From the NCBI GenBank assembly GCA_017965665.1, contig JAGCPN010000003.1:1-64000 (forward strand): a stretch of 64,000 nucleotides of DNA, in the 5' to 3' direction. The stretch comes from Aeriscardovia sp. GTDB taxonomy: Bacteria > Actinomycetota > Actinomycetes > Actinomycetales > Bifidobacteriaceae. Below are positions 57,316 to 64,000 of this stretch, piece by piece; the stretch's first letter is position 1, and each line of letters starts with the position of its first letter. Made by a program: the position numbers and the translations under genes. The notes beneath the pieces were generated by a model. That model was not told the DNA's origin and ran no database searches. It worked only from the letters and a program-made list of their open reading frames with translations.

Positions 57316-57744
57316 TTATTTTTTGGCCCTGAACCATTTGCGCGGCAAAAGGGCCGCGACGATCTGTACGGCTATCATGCCGAAAAGCCAGATGTACCCC
57401 GCAGAGGCGCTGAAAAAGGTGGTAAAAGCGGGGGAGGCCACGGGGACCAGGATGCTCCCTCCGGCCCCGGGGCAGAGGGCTAAAATCCACGCCAGGGCGC
57501 TTGAAAACACCAGAGAGGCGCCCACTCCGGCTATGCCGCGGCTGCGGCGGGCCAGGATCGCGGTCAAAAATACAAGCAGGAGCGAGGCGATTAGGCCCCA
57601 GGGAAAGGGACCGTCCGCGCCGTCTCTGGCGATCACGGTTCCGAGAAATGCCGCCCCGGCTCCGAAGAGTGCAATCCTGGCCCAGGCCAGAACCGCCCTG
57701 CCTACCTGGCCTCCCTGGCCTGCCTGGCGCGCCACTTGTACCAC
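57316..57744 (-). CDS. Four-helix membrane protein, unknown
   Basis: 142 residues with four membrane helices (about 20-40, 48-68, 74-93, 112-132) and short basic ends. It starts at GTG with AGGGAGC upstream, overlapping the typA 3' end by 43 bp. The overlap and ribosome site suggest coupling to typA. Similar small actinobacterial proteins follow typA, but I do not recognise a named family. Confidence 0.65.
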   Translation of the reverse strand: MVQVARQAGQGGQVGRAVLAWARIALFGAGAAFLGTVIARDGADGPFPWGLIASLLLVFLTAILARRSRGIAGVGASLVFSSALAWILALCPGAGGSILVPVASPAFTTFFSASAGYIWLFGMIAVQIVAALLPRKWFRAKK

Positions 57745-59612
57745 TGCTCCCTGTCCAAAATGATCTTCCTGACCCTTATGGCTTCAGGGGTAACTTCCAC
57801 GCATTCGTCCTCGGCCGCAAAGTCCAGCGCCTCTTCGAGGCTGAGGGTTATGGGCGGAGTGAGGGTCTCCAGCACGTCGGCGGTGGAGGATCGCATATTG
57901 GTCATGTGCTTGGCTACGGTGATGTTCACGTCCAAATCATTGGGCTTATTGGCGATCCCCACAATCTGGCCCTCGTAAACCTGGCTTTGGGGCTCGACGA
58001 AAAAGACTCCCCTGGCCTGGAGGTGCTGCATGGCGTACGGGGTGGCGGCCCCGCGGGTGTCGGAAACCATAGAGCCGCTCTGCCGGGTCACGATCTCTCC
58101 GGCCCAGGGCTTGTAGCCGGTGAGGATGGAGGAGCTGACGGCCGTGCCGTGGGTGTCTGTCAAAAGCTTGGCCCTGATGCCTATAAGCCCCCTTGAGGGG
58201 ACGGAGAAGACCAGGCGCACCCATCCCGATCCGTGGTCCTTCATCGAGACCATGACACCCTTGCGCAGAGCCATGAGCTGGCTGACGGCGCCCACAAATT
58301 CGCTCGGCACATCCACCGTCGCCTCTTCGAAGGGCTCGAGGAGCTCCCCCGAATCGCTCTTTCGGGTGACTACCTGGGGGCGTCCCAGGGTGAGTTCGTA
58401 CCCCTCCCTCCTCATCTGCTCGGCCAGAACCGAGAGGGCCAGTTCGCCCCTGCCCATGACCTTCCACATGTCGGGCCTGTCGGTGGGGAGCACCTTTATG
58501 GAGACGTTGCCCACCAGCTCCCGATCCAGCCTGTCTTTGAGCATCCTGGCCGTGAGCTTGTGGTCCTTGCCCTCGGTTCCAGCCAGGGGGGAGTCGTTTA
58601 TCCCGAAGGTCATGGAAATGGCCGGCTCGTCTATGTGGATCACCCCGAGGGGCCTGGGGTCGTCCAGATCCACTATGCTCTCCCCTATCATGATGTCCTG
58701 GACCCCGGCCACGGCGACGATGTCTCCGGGGCCGGCCGAGGGAGCCGGCTGGCGCGTCAGGCCGTAGGTTTTGAGGAGCTCTGTCACTTTGAAGCTCTCC
58801 ATCCCCTTCTCCCTCACCAGGCCGTAGGTCTTCCCCTTTTCAATCATCCCGTTGTAGACGCGGATGAGGCCCAGGCGCCCCAAAAAGTCGGAGGAATCGA
58901 TATTGGTCACGAGCGCCTGCAGGGGTGAGGAGGGGTCGTAGGAGGGGGCCGGGATCTCGTTTACGAGGGCGGAAAAGAGAGGCTCTAAGTCCTTGTTTGC
59001 CGGCATCTGCCCGTCTTGGGGGCGCACGGTGTCGGCCCTGCCCTCTTTGGCGCAGGCGTAGAGGATGGGAAGGGAGCAGAGCTTGTCGATATCGACTTCA
59101 ATCCCCTCCGCCATGACGTCTTCTGCCAAAGAGAGGAGCAGGTCGGTAGTCTCGCTGACCACCTGCGCGATTCTGGAATCCGGCCTGTCGGTCTTGTTTA
59201 TCACAAGGATTATGGGGAGTTTCGCTTCCAGGGCCTTTCTCAGCACGAACCTCGTCTGGGGCAAAGGGCCCTCGGATGCGTCCACGAGGAGGATCGCCCC
59301 GTCCACCATGGACAGTCCCCTCTCCACTTCTCCCCCGAAATCGGCGTGGCCGGGGGTGTCTATGAGGTTGATGGTTATGCTCTCCTGGCCCAGCTCTCCT
59401 GCGGCTTTGCCGCTGTAGTTGATGGCGGTGTTTTTGGCCAGGATGGTTATGCCCTTCTCCCTCTCTATTTCCCCGCTGTCCATCACCCTTTCGGGCACCT
59501 TCTGCCTGTCGGAAAAGGCGTGGGCCTGCCTGAGGAGGGCGTCGACAAGCGTGGTCTTGCCGTGGTCCACGTGGGCTATTATGGCTACATTCCGTATATC
59601 GGGTTTGATCAT
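57702..59612 (-). CDS. typA: Ribosome-associated GTPase TypA/BipA
   Basis: 636 residues. Translational GTPase domain with IIAHVDHGKTT (11-21), EREKGITI, DTPGHADF and NKTD, then EF-G-like domains and the BipA-specific C-terminal domain with SVPSRGLIGIRAK and GAATPYAMQHLQARG. Involved in ribosome assembly and stress adaptation. Transcribed after parA with a 23-bp gap. Confidence 0.97.
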   Translation of the reverse strand: MIKPDIRNVAIIAHVDHGKTTLVDALLRQAHAFSDRQKVPERVMDSGEIEREKGITILAKNTAINYSGKAAGELGQESITINLIDTPGHADFGGEVERGLSMVDGAILLVDASEGPLPQTRFVLRKALEAKLPIILVINKTDRPDSRIAQVVSETTDLLLSLAEDVMAEGIEVDIDKLCSLPILYACAKEGRADTVRPQDGQMPANKDLEPLFSALVNEIPAPSYDPSSPLQALVTNIDSSDFLGRLGLIRVYNGMIEKGKTYGLVREKGMESFKVTELLKTYGLTRQPAPSAGPGDIVAVAGVQDIMIGESIVDLDDPRPLGVIHIDEPAISMTFGINDSPLAGTEGKDHKLTARMLKDRLDRELVGNVSIKVLPTDRPDMWKVMGRGELALSVLAEQMRREGYELTLGRPQVVTRKSDSGELLEPFEEATVDVPSEFVGAVSQLMALRKGVMVSMKDHGSGWVRLVFSVPSRGLIGIRAKLLTDTHGTAVSSSILTGYKPWAGEIVTRQSGSMVSDTRGAATPYAMQHLQARGVFFVEPQSQVYEGQIVGIANKPNDLDVNITVAKHMTNMRSSTADVLETLTPPITLSLEEALDFAAEDECVEVTPEAIRVRKIILDREQWYKWRARQAREAR

Positions 59613-59635
59613 AAGTCCCTGTCTCTCTAGTCGAG

Positions 59636-60475
59636 TTAAGCTATGAATTTTTTGGCCAAAATTTCGTAGGTGGCGGCCCTGTACTCTTTGGCCACCTTGT
59701 GTTCCGGGGCGAAGAAGGTGATGGGGGCTCCGGCCACCGTGGCGTCGGGCAGCTTTATCGATCTTGAAATCGCGGTGTGGAAAAGCTTGTCTCCGAAAGC
59801 CTCGTAGAGCCTGTCTAAAGATTCCTGGGCGTGGTTGGTATTGGTCGTGTACATGGTGGGAAGGACCCCTAGAACTTCGAGGGAGGGGTTTATCCTGCTT
59901 TTCACCTTCGCTATTGAATCCATGAGGAGGGCCACTCCCCGGAGCGCGAAATACTCGGTAGACACCGGGATTATCACGCCGCTGGCGGCCGTGAGGGCGT
60001 TCAAGGTCAAAAGCCCGAGGGAGGGCTGGCAGTCTATGAGCACGGCGTCATAGTCTCCCAGGATCGGCGAAAGGACGCTCTGCAGTATCCTCTCCCTGCC
60101 CATTTCCGTCACCAGCTGTATCTCCGCCGCCGACAGATCGATGTTTGCGGGCAGCAGGTCCAGCCCGTCGAAGCGCGTGTGGATTATGGAGCTTTTCACG
60201 TCCGGGTCGGGGTCGAAAAGCAGATCGTAAACGGTCTTTTCCTCCGAGTTCCCGTCAATCCCCAAACCCGCCGTGAGGGCGCCCTGGGGGTCGAAGTCCA
60301 CTGCGAGGACCTTCCTGCCCAGCTGCGAAAGGACGCCTGCGATGTTTATAGTGCTGGTGGTTTTGCCAACGCCGCCCTTTTGATTTACCACGGCTATCAC
60401 GGGCGCCTTGCTGCGCCTCTGAAGCGGCGGGGGAGAAAAAGGCTCAAATTCGCGCCCTAAAAGATCTTTTGCCAT
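59636..60475 (-). CDS. parA: ParA/Soj-family chromosome-partition ATPase
   Basis: 279 residues. Deviant Walker A NQKGGVGKTT (31-40), VDFDPQGALTAGLG, and DAVLIDCQPSLGLLTLNAL. The position near rplT is the second parA-like locus of bifidobacteria and related groups, usually followed by scpA/scpB; here typA follows and no parB is adjacent. A role with SMC-condensin or in segregation is inferred. Confidence 0.9.
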   Translation of the reverse strand: MAKDLLGREFEPFSPPPLQRRSKAPVIAVVNQKGGVGKTTSTINIAGVLSQLGRKVLAVDFDPQGALTAGLGIDGNSEEKTVYDLLFDPDPDVKSSIIHTRFDGLDLLPANIDLSAAEIQLVTEMGRERILQSVLSPILGDYDAVLIDCQPSLGLLTLNALTAASGVIIPVSTEYFALRGVALLMDSIAKVKSRINPSLEVLGVLPTMYTTNTNHAQESLDRLYEAFGDKLFHTAISRSIKLPDATVAGAPITFFAPEHKVAKEYRAATYEILAKKFIA

Positions 60476-60496
60476 TGAAACCGATCCGAAGAATAG

Positions 60497-60525
60497 TTGG
60501 CAGATGCCCTGCGCAAATGTATAAT
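60497..60525 (+). promoter_or_regulatory. Promoter of tRNA-Pro(GGG)
   Basis: TTGGCA and a consensus TATAAT separated by 17 bp, ending 10 bp before the tRNA 5' end. One of the best sigma-A promoters in the window. Confidence 0.8.
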
Positions 60526-60535
60526 TACTTTTCAG

Positions 60536-60609
60536 CGGGCTGTAGCGCAGCTTGGTAGCGCACTCGGCTGGGGGCCGAGGTGTCGCAGGTTCAAATCCTG
60601 TCAGCCCGA
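60536..60609 (+). tRNA. tRNA-Pro(GGG)
   Basis: Acceptor CGGGCTG/CAGCCCG, anticodon stem CTCGG/CCGAG, loop CTGGGGG, anticodon GGG. CCA not encoded. Paralogue of the CGG gene at 49422. Confidence 0.96.
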
Positions 60610-60620
60610 CTCTTTATGAG

Positions 60621-60644
60621 GCGGCTTTAAAAGGCCGCTTTTTT
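60621..60644 (+). terminator. Intrinsic terminator of tRNA-Pro(GGG)
   Basis: GCGGCTT/AGGCCGC (7 bp including one G-T pair) with loop TAAA, followed by T6, 11 bp past the tRNA. It lies 6 bp from the convergent rplT stop. Confidence 0.85.
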
Positions 60645-60649
60645 CATGC

Positions 60650-61042
60650 CTAAGCGGCTATGTGGTCAACAGGCTGGTTGACGTCCTCGGGCAGGGCGGA
60701 TTTCGCCCTGGAGACGAGGGAGGAAAAGACTTCGGGGTCCTGTACGGCCAGGTCTGCCAGAGAGCGCCTGTCTAGCTCGATTCCGGCCAGCCTGAGGCCC
60801 TGGATGAAGCGGTTGTATGTCAGCCCCTCTTCCCTGGCGGCGGCGTTGATCCTCTCTATCCACAGCTTCCTGAACTGCCCGGCGCGGTGGCGCCTGTCTC
60901 TAAAGGAGTAGTTGAAAGAGTGCAGGAGCTGCTCTTTTGCCCTCCTGTAGGATCTGCTCCTGGCGCCCCTGTAGCCCTTAGCCCTTTCGAGCACTACGCG
61001 GCGCTTCTTGTGCGCGTTTACAGCTCTCTTTACACGTGCCAT
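60650..61042 (-). CDS. rplT: 50S ribosomal protein L20
   Basis: Early 50S assembly protein. 130 residues: [60 protein letters not shown]. Last gene of the infC-rpmI-rplT operon, 9 bp after rpmI. Confidence 0.98.
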   Translation of the reverse strand: MARVKRAVNAHKKRRVVLERAKGYRGARSRSYRRAKEQLLHSFNYSFRDRRHRAGQFRKLWIERINAAAREEGLTYNRFIQGLRLAGIELDRRSLADLAVQDPEVFSSLVSRAKSALPEDVNQPVDHIAA

Positions 61043-61051
61043 TTCTAACCT

Positions 61052-61252
61052 CTATTTCTTCTTTCCGAGCATTCTCCACGTAACTTTGTCCTCGCACCGG
61101 GCGATCTGGCCGTCCGCGCTCAGCTCGCGCTTCTTGTGCGCGCTCTTGCACTCCAGGTGGTGCCTCATTCCGCACCCGCACGCGATGAGCTTTCCGGAGC
61201 CGGTCACCTTCATGCGCTTGGCAACGGCCCGCCTAGTCTTCGACTTGGGCAT
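61052..61252 (-). CDS. rpmI: 50S ribosomal protein L35
   Basis: 66 residues, MPKSKTRRAVAKRMKVTGSGKL start and the basic rest typical of L35. The ATG lies inside the end of infC (20-bp overlap). Confidence 0.97.
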   Translation of the reverse strand: MPKSKTRRAVAKRMKVTGSGKLIACGCGMRHHLECKSAHKKRELSADGQIARCEDKVTWRMLGKKK

Positions 61253-61886
61253 CTTTTTCCTCCTTAGTCTGTTCTGATTGCGCTTTTTCTTTGGCCACGA
61301 GATGGGCAGCCTGCCTGTTCAGCCTTTCGGCCTTGGCCTCTTCCCCCCTGCGCCTCTGCTCCGACTCGGTGTGCACCTTCTTGACCTTTGGCGCGAGGGT
61401 CATGTAGATGTCCCTTCCGTCCTGCCTGGGCTGGCTTTCGATGGTGCTTATGTCGGACACGTCCTGGGCCAGGCGGAACAGGAGCTCTTTGCCCCCTATG
61501 GGATGGGCCCTCTCCCTCCCCCTCAGCATTATGGTCACTTTGACCTTGTCACCGCCTTGGAGGAACTTGCGGGTGTGGTTCTCCTTCGTCTCAAAATCAT
61601 GGTCGTCGATCTTGAGGCGGAACCTTATCTCTTTGAGTTCAGTCCTGTTCTGGTTGCGCTTGGCCTTGCGCTGCTTAACCGTCTCGTCATACTTGAACTT
61701 GCCGTAGTCTATGAGCTTGACTACGGGGGGGACGGCCTGGGAGGCCACTTCCACCAAGTCCAGATTGGCTTCCCTGGCGAGGTTCAGGGCGGTGGAAGTG
61801 GAAATCACTCCCACCTGCTCGCCGTTGGGGCCGATCAGGCGGACTTGAGGGGACTTGATCTCCTCATTAATCCTTAAATCGCTTAT
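61233..61886 (-). CDS. infC: Translation initiation factor IF-3 (probable AUA start)
   Basis: Keeps 30S subunits free and proofreads the start codon. Homology begins at ISDLRINEEIKSPQVRLIGP. The Ile of ISDLRIN is encoded by ATA at 61886-61884, with GGAGA five bases upstream. In other actinobacteria the corresponding Ile is the initiating AUC/AUU-type codon, so AUA is the best start (217 residues). Upstream TTG and GTG codons in frame lack a ribosome site and homology. The domain linker (KFKYDETVKQRKAKRN) and C-terminal domain are intact; the charged Lys/Glu tail is long. Non-AUG infC starts allow IF-3 to repress its own synthesis. Confidence 0.9.
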   Translation of the reverse strand: MSDLRINEEIKSPQVRLIGPNGEQVGVISTSTALNLAREANLDLVEVASQAVPPVVKLIDYGKFKYDETVKQRKAKRNQNRTELKEIRFRLKIDDHDFETKENHTRKFLQGGDKVKVTIMLRGRERAHPIGGKELLFRLAQDVSDISTIESQPRQDGRDIYMTLAPKVKKVHTESEQRRRGEEAKAERLNRQAAHLVAKEKAQSEQTKEEKDAQVED

Positions 61887-62007
61887 AACTTCTCCAATCC
61901 TTAGAGTGAGAAAGTCAAAATAACGCACTTGCAATCAAACCCAGCGCCGCAGAAGGCACTCAGGTGGGATTTCTCCTCTTTCTTGATTCTTCAAGCTGGC
62001 GTTCACA

Positions 62008-62036
62008 ATAATACTCCAGGGAGGCGATGAAATTAA
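62008..62036 (-). promoter_or_regulatory. Predicted infC-rpmI-rplT promoter
   Basis: TTAATT (62036-62031) and TATTAT (62013-62008) on the minus strand, 17 bp apart, in the 193-bp gap between infC and sigH. The transcript would carry a leader of about 115 nt with a small GAATC-type hairpin near 61985; an L20 leader structure was not recognised. Confidence 0.55.
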
Positions 62037-62079
62037 AACCTGAGGGTATATCCTAGAAAAAGAGACAGTACACAGGAGT

Positions 62080-62682
62080 TTGGATCAGCTTATGGACCCT
62101 GCGCAGGAAGAAAACCCTAAAAAAATATTTGAACAACAGGCCTTGCCCGCCGTAGACATGCTTTACAGGCAGGCTATGAAATACACCAATAACCCCTTTG
62201 ACGCCGAAGACCTCGTGCAGGACACTTTTGAGAAGGGGTTCAAGGCCTTCAGCTCCTTTAAGCCCGGCACGAATTTGGAGGCGTGGCTGAGCACGATTTT
62301 GAAAAACACCTACTTCAACCAGTACCACAAGGCCCAGAGGCGCCCCAAGAAACTCGACGCCTTCAGCGGGGACTACAGCGACAGCAAACTCTACCAGGCG
62401 GGCAAGCTGAACCCGGGCTCGGCCAAGAGCAGCGAGCAGGCCTATATGGACGGGCTGATTTCCAAAGACATCCTGGACGCCCTCAGGCGCCTGCCCGAAG
62501 AGAGGCGCAAGATCTTCATAGAGACGGCCGTGGACGGAAAGAGCTACAAGCAGGTGGCCGAAGAAAACAACATAAAGATAGGGACCGTCATGAGCAGGCT
62601 CAACCGGGCCAGGACCCAGCTCAAAAAAGATCTCGCAGGCTACTGCGCTTCCCAGATCCCGGCCGGGGGTGAATTAGAATAG
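62080..62682 (+). CDS. sigH: SigH-type ECF sigma factor
   Basis: 200 residues (TTG start; an ATG four codons later at 62092 is equally possible, and the GGAG is poorly spaced for either). Region 2: ALPAVDMLYRQAMKYTNNPF, DAEDLVQDTFEKGFKAFSSF, LEAWLSTILKNTYFNQY. Region 4: IKIGTVMSRLNRARTQLKKD. Resembles SigH/SigR, which control thiol-oxidative and heat stress genes in actinobacteria. It is followed by an RsrA-like gene and bL37, the actinobacterial order. No GGAAC-type autoregulatory -35 is seen upstream. Confidence 0.88.
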   Translation: MDQLMDPAQEENPKKIFEQQALPAVDMLYRQAMKYTNNPFDAEDLVQDTFEKGFKAFSSFKPGTNLEAWLSTILKNTYFNQYHKAQRRPKKLDAFSGDYSDSKLYQAGKLNPGSAKSSEQAYMDGLISKDILDALRRLPEERRKIFIETAVDGKSYKQVAEENNIKIGTVMSRLNRARTQLKKDLAGYCASQIPAGGELE

Positions 62683-62717
62683 AGAGATGAACGGGCAATT
62701 TACTAAGAGAGGTGAAT

Positions 62718-62993
62718 ATGCATCCCCAAAAGACAGGGGTGACCCTGGTAGTGGTGGCGCAGGGCTGTACGGAAGTGGCCTGCGTGGAGGATTTTTCCGA
62801 CCTCTACCAAGCGGGCCTGGCCCTGGAGCAGCTTGCGGGAAGAGAGAGCAGATTTACGGAAAGCTTCAATCCCGCAAGGGATGCAGACGAGCGGGAGAGG
62901 GAAATTTTGGAGCTGGTAAAGCAGGTTTTAAGGCCCGACAAAGCTCCCGACGGCCTGCTGGAAAAATGCTTCGCCTTGATTGAAAGCATGTGA
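62718..62993 (+). CDS. RsrA/RshA-like anti-sigma homologue lacking the zinc motif
   Basis: 91 residues from the ATG at 62718 (AGAGGTGA upstream; a GTG at 62712 is also in frame). Position after sigH and the C-terminal pattern ILELVKQVLRPDKAPDGLLEK (compare the RsrA C-terminal helix) point to an anti-sigma factor. The zinc-binding HxxxCxxC that senses thiol oxidation is absent: residues 40-55 hold no Cys or His. Two N-terminal Cys (17 and 22) and one near the end remain. Either redox control is lost or the protein is a remnant with another role. Confidence 0.65.
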   Translation: MHPQKTGVTLVVVAQGCTEVACVEDFSDLYQAGLALEQLAGRESRFTESFNPARDADEREREILELVKQVLRPDKAPDGLLEKCFALIESM

Positions 62994-63026
62994 TTGCCGA
63001 ACTGCGGAAAACGAAAAGGAGGCAAA

Positions 63027-63101
63027 GTGGCAAAGAAAGGAAGAATGCGCAGGGCCAGGAGGCACGCTGCAGCATGCCACGGCAAGAGGCCCAACGCCTG
63101 A
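63027..63101 (+). CDS. 50S ribosomal protein bL37 (24 residues)
   Basis: A 24-codon gene starting GTG with a very strong ribosome site (AAGGAGG, 4-bp spacing). The product is basic, MAKKGRMRRARRHAAACHGK then RPNA, and its ends match the 24-residue actinobacterial ribosomal protein bL37 (MAK start, HGKRPN end) described in mycobacterial ribosomes. The position immediately after the sigH/anti-sigma pair is the same as in mycobacteria. A strong terminator follows 12 bp later. Confidence 0.82.
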   Translation: MAKKGRMRRARRHAAACHGKRPNA

Positions 63102-63112
63102 AGCCGGAGCGC

Positions 63113-63147
63113 AAAAAAAACGGCGGGACCGTCCCGCCGTTTTTTTG
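63113..63147. terminator. Bidirectional intrinsic terminator
   Basis: A8, stem CGGCGGGA, loop CCG, stem TCCCGCCG, T8. Symmetrical, so it terminates both the sigH-bL37 operon (plus) and gap (minus, stop at 63157). Confidence 0.97.
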
Positions 63148-63156
63148 TTCAGTCTT

Positions 63157-64000
63157 TCAGAGCTCTGCGAAATAGAGCAGGGTCCTTATCATATTGCAGG
63201 TAAATCCGTATTCGTTGTCATAGAAGGAAACGGTCCTGACCAGCTGCCCCGAGGGGGTGGTCAAAACGTCGGTCTGAGTCGGATCGAAGACGCCGCCGTG
63301 GCTGTCTCCGATGATGTCGCTGGAAACTATCCCGTCCCCGTTGTACCCGAAGTAGTCGGCATGGGAGAACTCTTCCTTAAAGAGGGAGTTTATCTCCTCT
63401 TTTGAAGTCTGGCGTCCCAAAAGGGAAGTTAGCTCGGTTACCGACCCGTCGCACACGGCCACCCTCTGGGCGTGGCCGGTGAGCTTTCCGTCCACGGAGG
63501 GGACGACTTTGCCGATGGCGCTGGCGGCCCCGCTGGAGTGGGCCACGGTGTTGACGCCCGCGCTCCTGTTGCTCCTGGCGTTGGAGAAGCGGGGGCCGTC
63601 TAGGAGCATCTGGGAAGCGGTATAGGCGTGGATGGTGGTCATAAAGCCCGCATTGATCCCAAAGTGCCTGTCGAGCAGCTCGACCATGGGGGCCAGGGAG
63701 TTGGTGGTGCAGGAGCCTGCGGAGACTACGGTGTCTTCCTTCTTCAAAATCTTGTGGTTAACTCCGTACACCACGGTCGGAGTCACTTCGTCCTTGCAGG
63801 GAGCCGACACCAGCACCTTTTTCACCCCGGCCCTTATGTGGGCCTGGCTCTTGTCAAAGGAAGTGTAGAATCCGGTGCACTCCAGGACGTAGTCGACGCC
63901 CTCCTCGGCGACCCAGGGGATCTGGGAGGCGTCCTTTTCCGCGTAGACCCTGTAGGCTTTTCCGTCCACGATGATGTGGGAGTCGTCGCTTTCGACTTCC
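63157..64000 (-). CDS. gap: Glyceraldehyde-3-phosphate dehydrogenase (C-terminal part)
   Basis: Glycolytic NAD-dependent enzyme. The frame is open through the right edge (…VESDDSHIIVDGKAYRV), so the N-terminus with the NAD fold lies outside. Visible: the catalytic Cys in SAGSCTTNSLAP, the substrate loop segment NRSAGVNTVAHSSGAASAIG, and the terminal WYDNE-like SFYDNEYGFTCNMI. It converges on the bL37 operon with a shared terminator. Confidence 0.96.
   Translation of the reverse strand, partial: EVESDDSHIIVDGKAYRVYAEKDASQIPWVAEEGVDYVLECTGFYTSFDKSQAHIRAGVKKVLVSAPCKDEVTPTVVYGVNHKILKKEDTVVSAGSCTTNSLAPMVELLDRHFGINAGFMTTIHAYTASQMLLDGPRFSNARSNRSAGVNTVAHSSGAASAIGKVVPSVDGKLTGHAQRVAVCDGSVTELTSLLGRQTSKEEINSLFKEEFSHADYFGYNGDGIVSSDIIGDSHGGVFDPTQTDVLTTPSGQLVRTVSFYDNEYGFTCNMIRTLLYFAEL

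Noticed and set aside
62687-62983. 98-codon plus-strand ORF overlapping the anti-sigma gene
   Set aside because: Glycine/arginine-rich alternative frame without homology; the frame from 62718 has the ribosome site and RsrA-like pattern.

Overview
The window is a gene-dense chromosomal core segment from a high-G+C Gram-positive bacterium (Actinomycetota). A member of the Bifidobacteriaceae or a close relative fits best. Evidence: a fused cytidylate kinase-Der GTPase, RbpA, a GarA-type FHA protein beside pgsA, a fused PafB/PafC WYL regulator, DUF3159/DUF3710 neighbours, a SigH-type sigma factor followed by an RsrA-like partner and the 24-codon bL37 gene, a eukaryotic-type UDP-glucose pyrophosphorylase, MurT/GatD, and a variant leucine-rich-repeat protein. 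The assignment is inferred from gene content and order, not from a database search. I found no prophage, insertion sequence or CRISPR array.

Layout. 1-3500 (minus): the str operon rpsL-rpsG-fusA and then the start of a tuf copy whose P-loop is destroyed. 3530-5327: a PP2C phosphatase and an LRV protein (plus) converging on an FHA gene that is coupled to rpoC. 5327-13182: rpoC, rpoB and their promoter. 13179-20887: ribF, truB, rbfA, infB, nusA, proS. 20890-27305: orn, a small AtpI-like membrane protein, wecA, tsaC/sua5, prmC, prfA and a CLC channel. 27377-27848: groES with a CIRCE operator and a terminator. 28423-31094: four tRNA genes (Val, His, Leu, Thr) around a phasin-like/ABC1-kinase pair. 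31139-34623: an acyltransferase, rpe, pgsA, a garA-like gene, rbpA and a small gene. 34775-35510: a decayed LPXTG surface-protein gene with homopolymer tracts. 35545-41550: PafBC-type regulator, UGPase, cmk-der, rluB. 41658-48922: aquaporin, apt, yajC, ruvB-ruvA-ruvC, yebC, thrS. 48977-49495: five tRNA genes (Val, Val, Cys, Gly, Pro). 49477-57744: Zn-ribbon protein, OGG1-like glycosylase, gatD, murT, two crcB/fluC genes, an RNA m5U methyltransferase, DUF3159, DUF3710, an exonuclease III homologue and a membrane protein. 57702-61886: typA, parA, tRNA-Pro, rplT, rpmI, infC. 62080-63101: sigH-like, degenerate anti-sigma gene, bL37. The window ends inside gap, encoding GAPDH.

Most genes serve the central dogma: ribosomal proteins, translation and transcription factors, tRNA synthetases, tRNA and rRNA modification, and Holliday-junction processing. 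They lie in long, overlapping minus-strand operons with many ATGA/TGATG/GTGA junctions. Envelope functions (WecA, MurT/GatD, PgsA, acyltransferase, aquaporin, CLC, Fluc) are interspersed. Outside the decayed locus at about 34.6-35.5 kb, no gene-free stretch exceeds 300 bases.

Most worth a second look: the tuf copy with a stop codon in its P-loop; an infC gene that appears to start at AUA; the anti-sigma homologue that has lost its zinc ligands beside bL37; the LPXTG remnant with C6 and C9 tracts; the RuvA gene with a 38-bp exact internal repeat; RpoB with Asn at the rifampicin-pocket His position; MurT without a Cys4 zinc ribbon; and an aquaporin with Lys for the selectivity-filter Arg.
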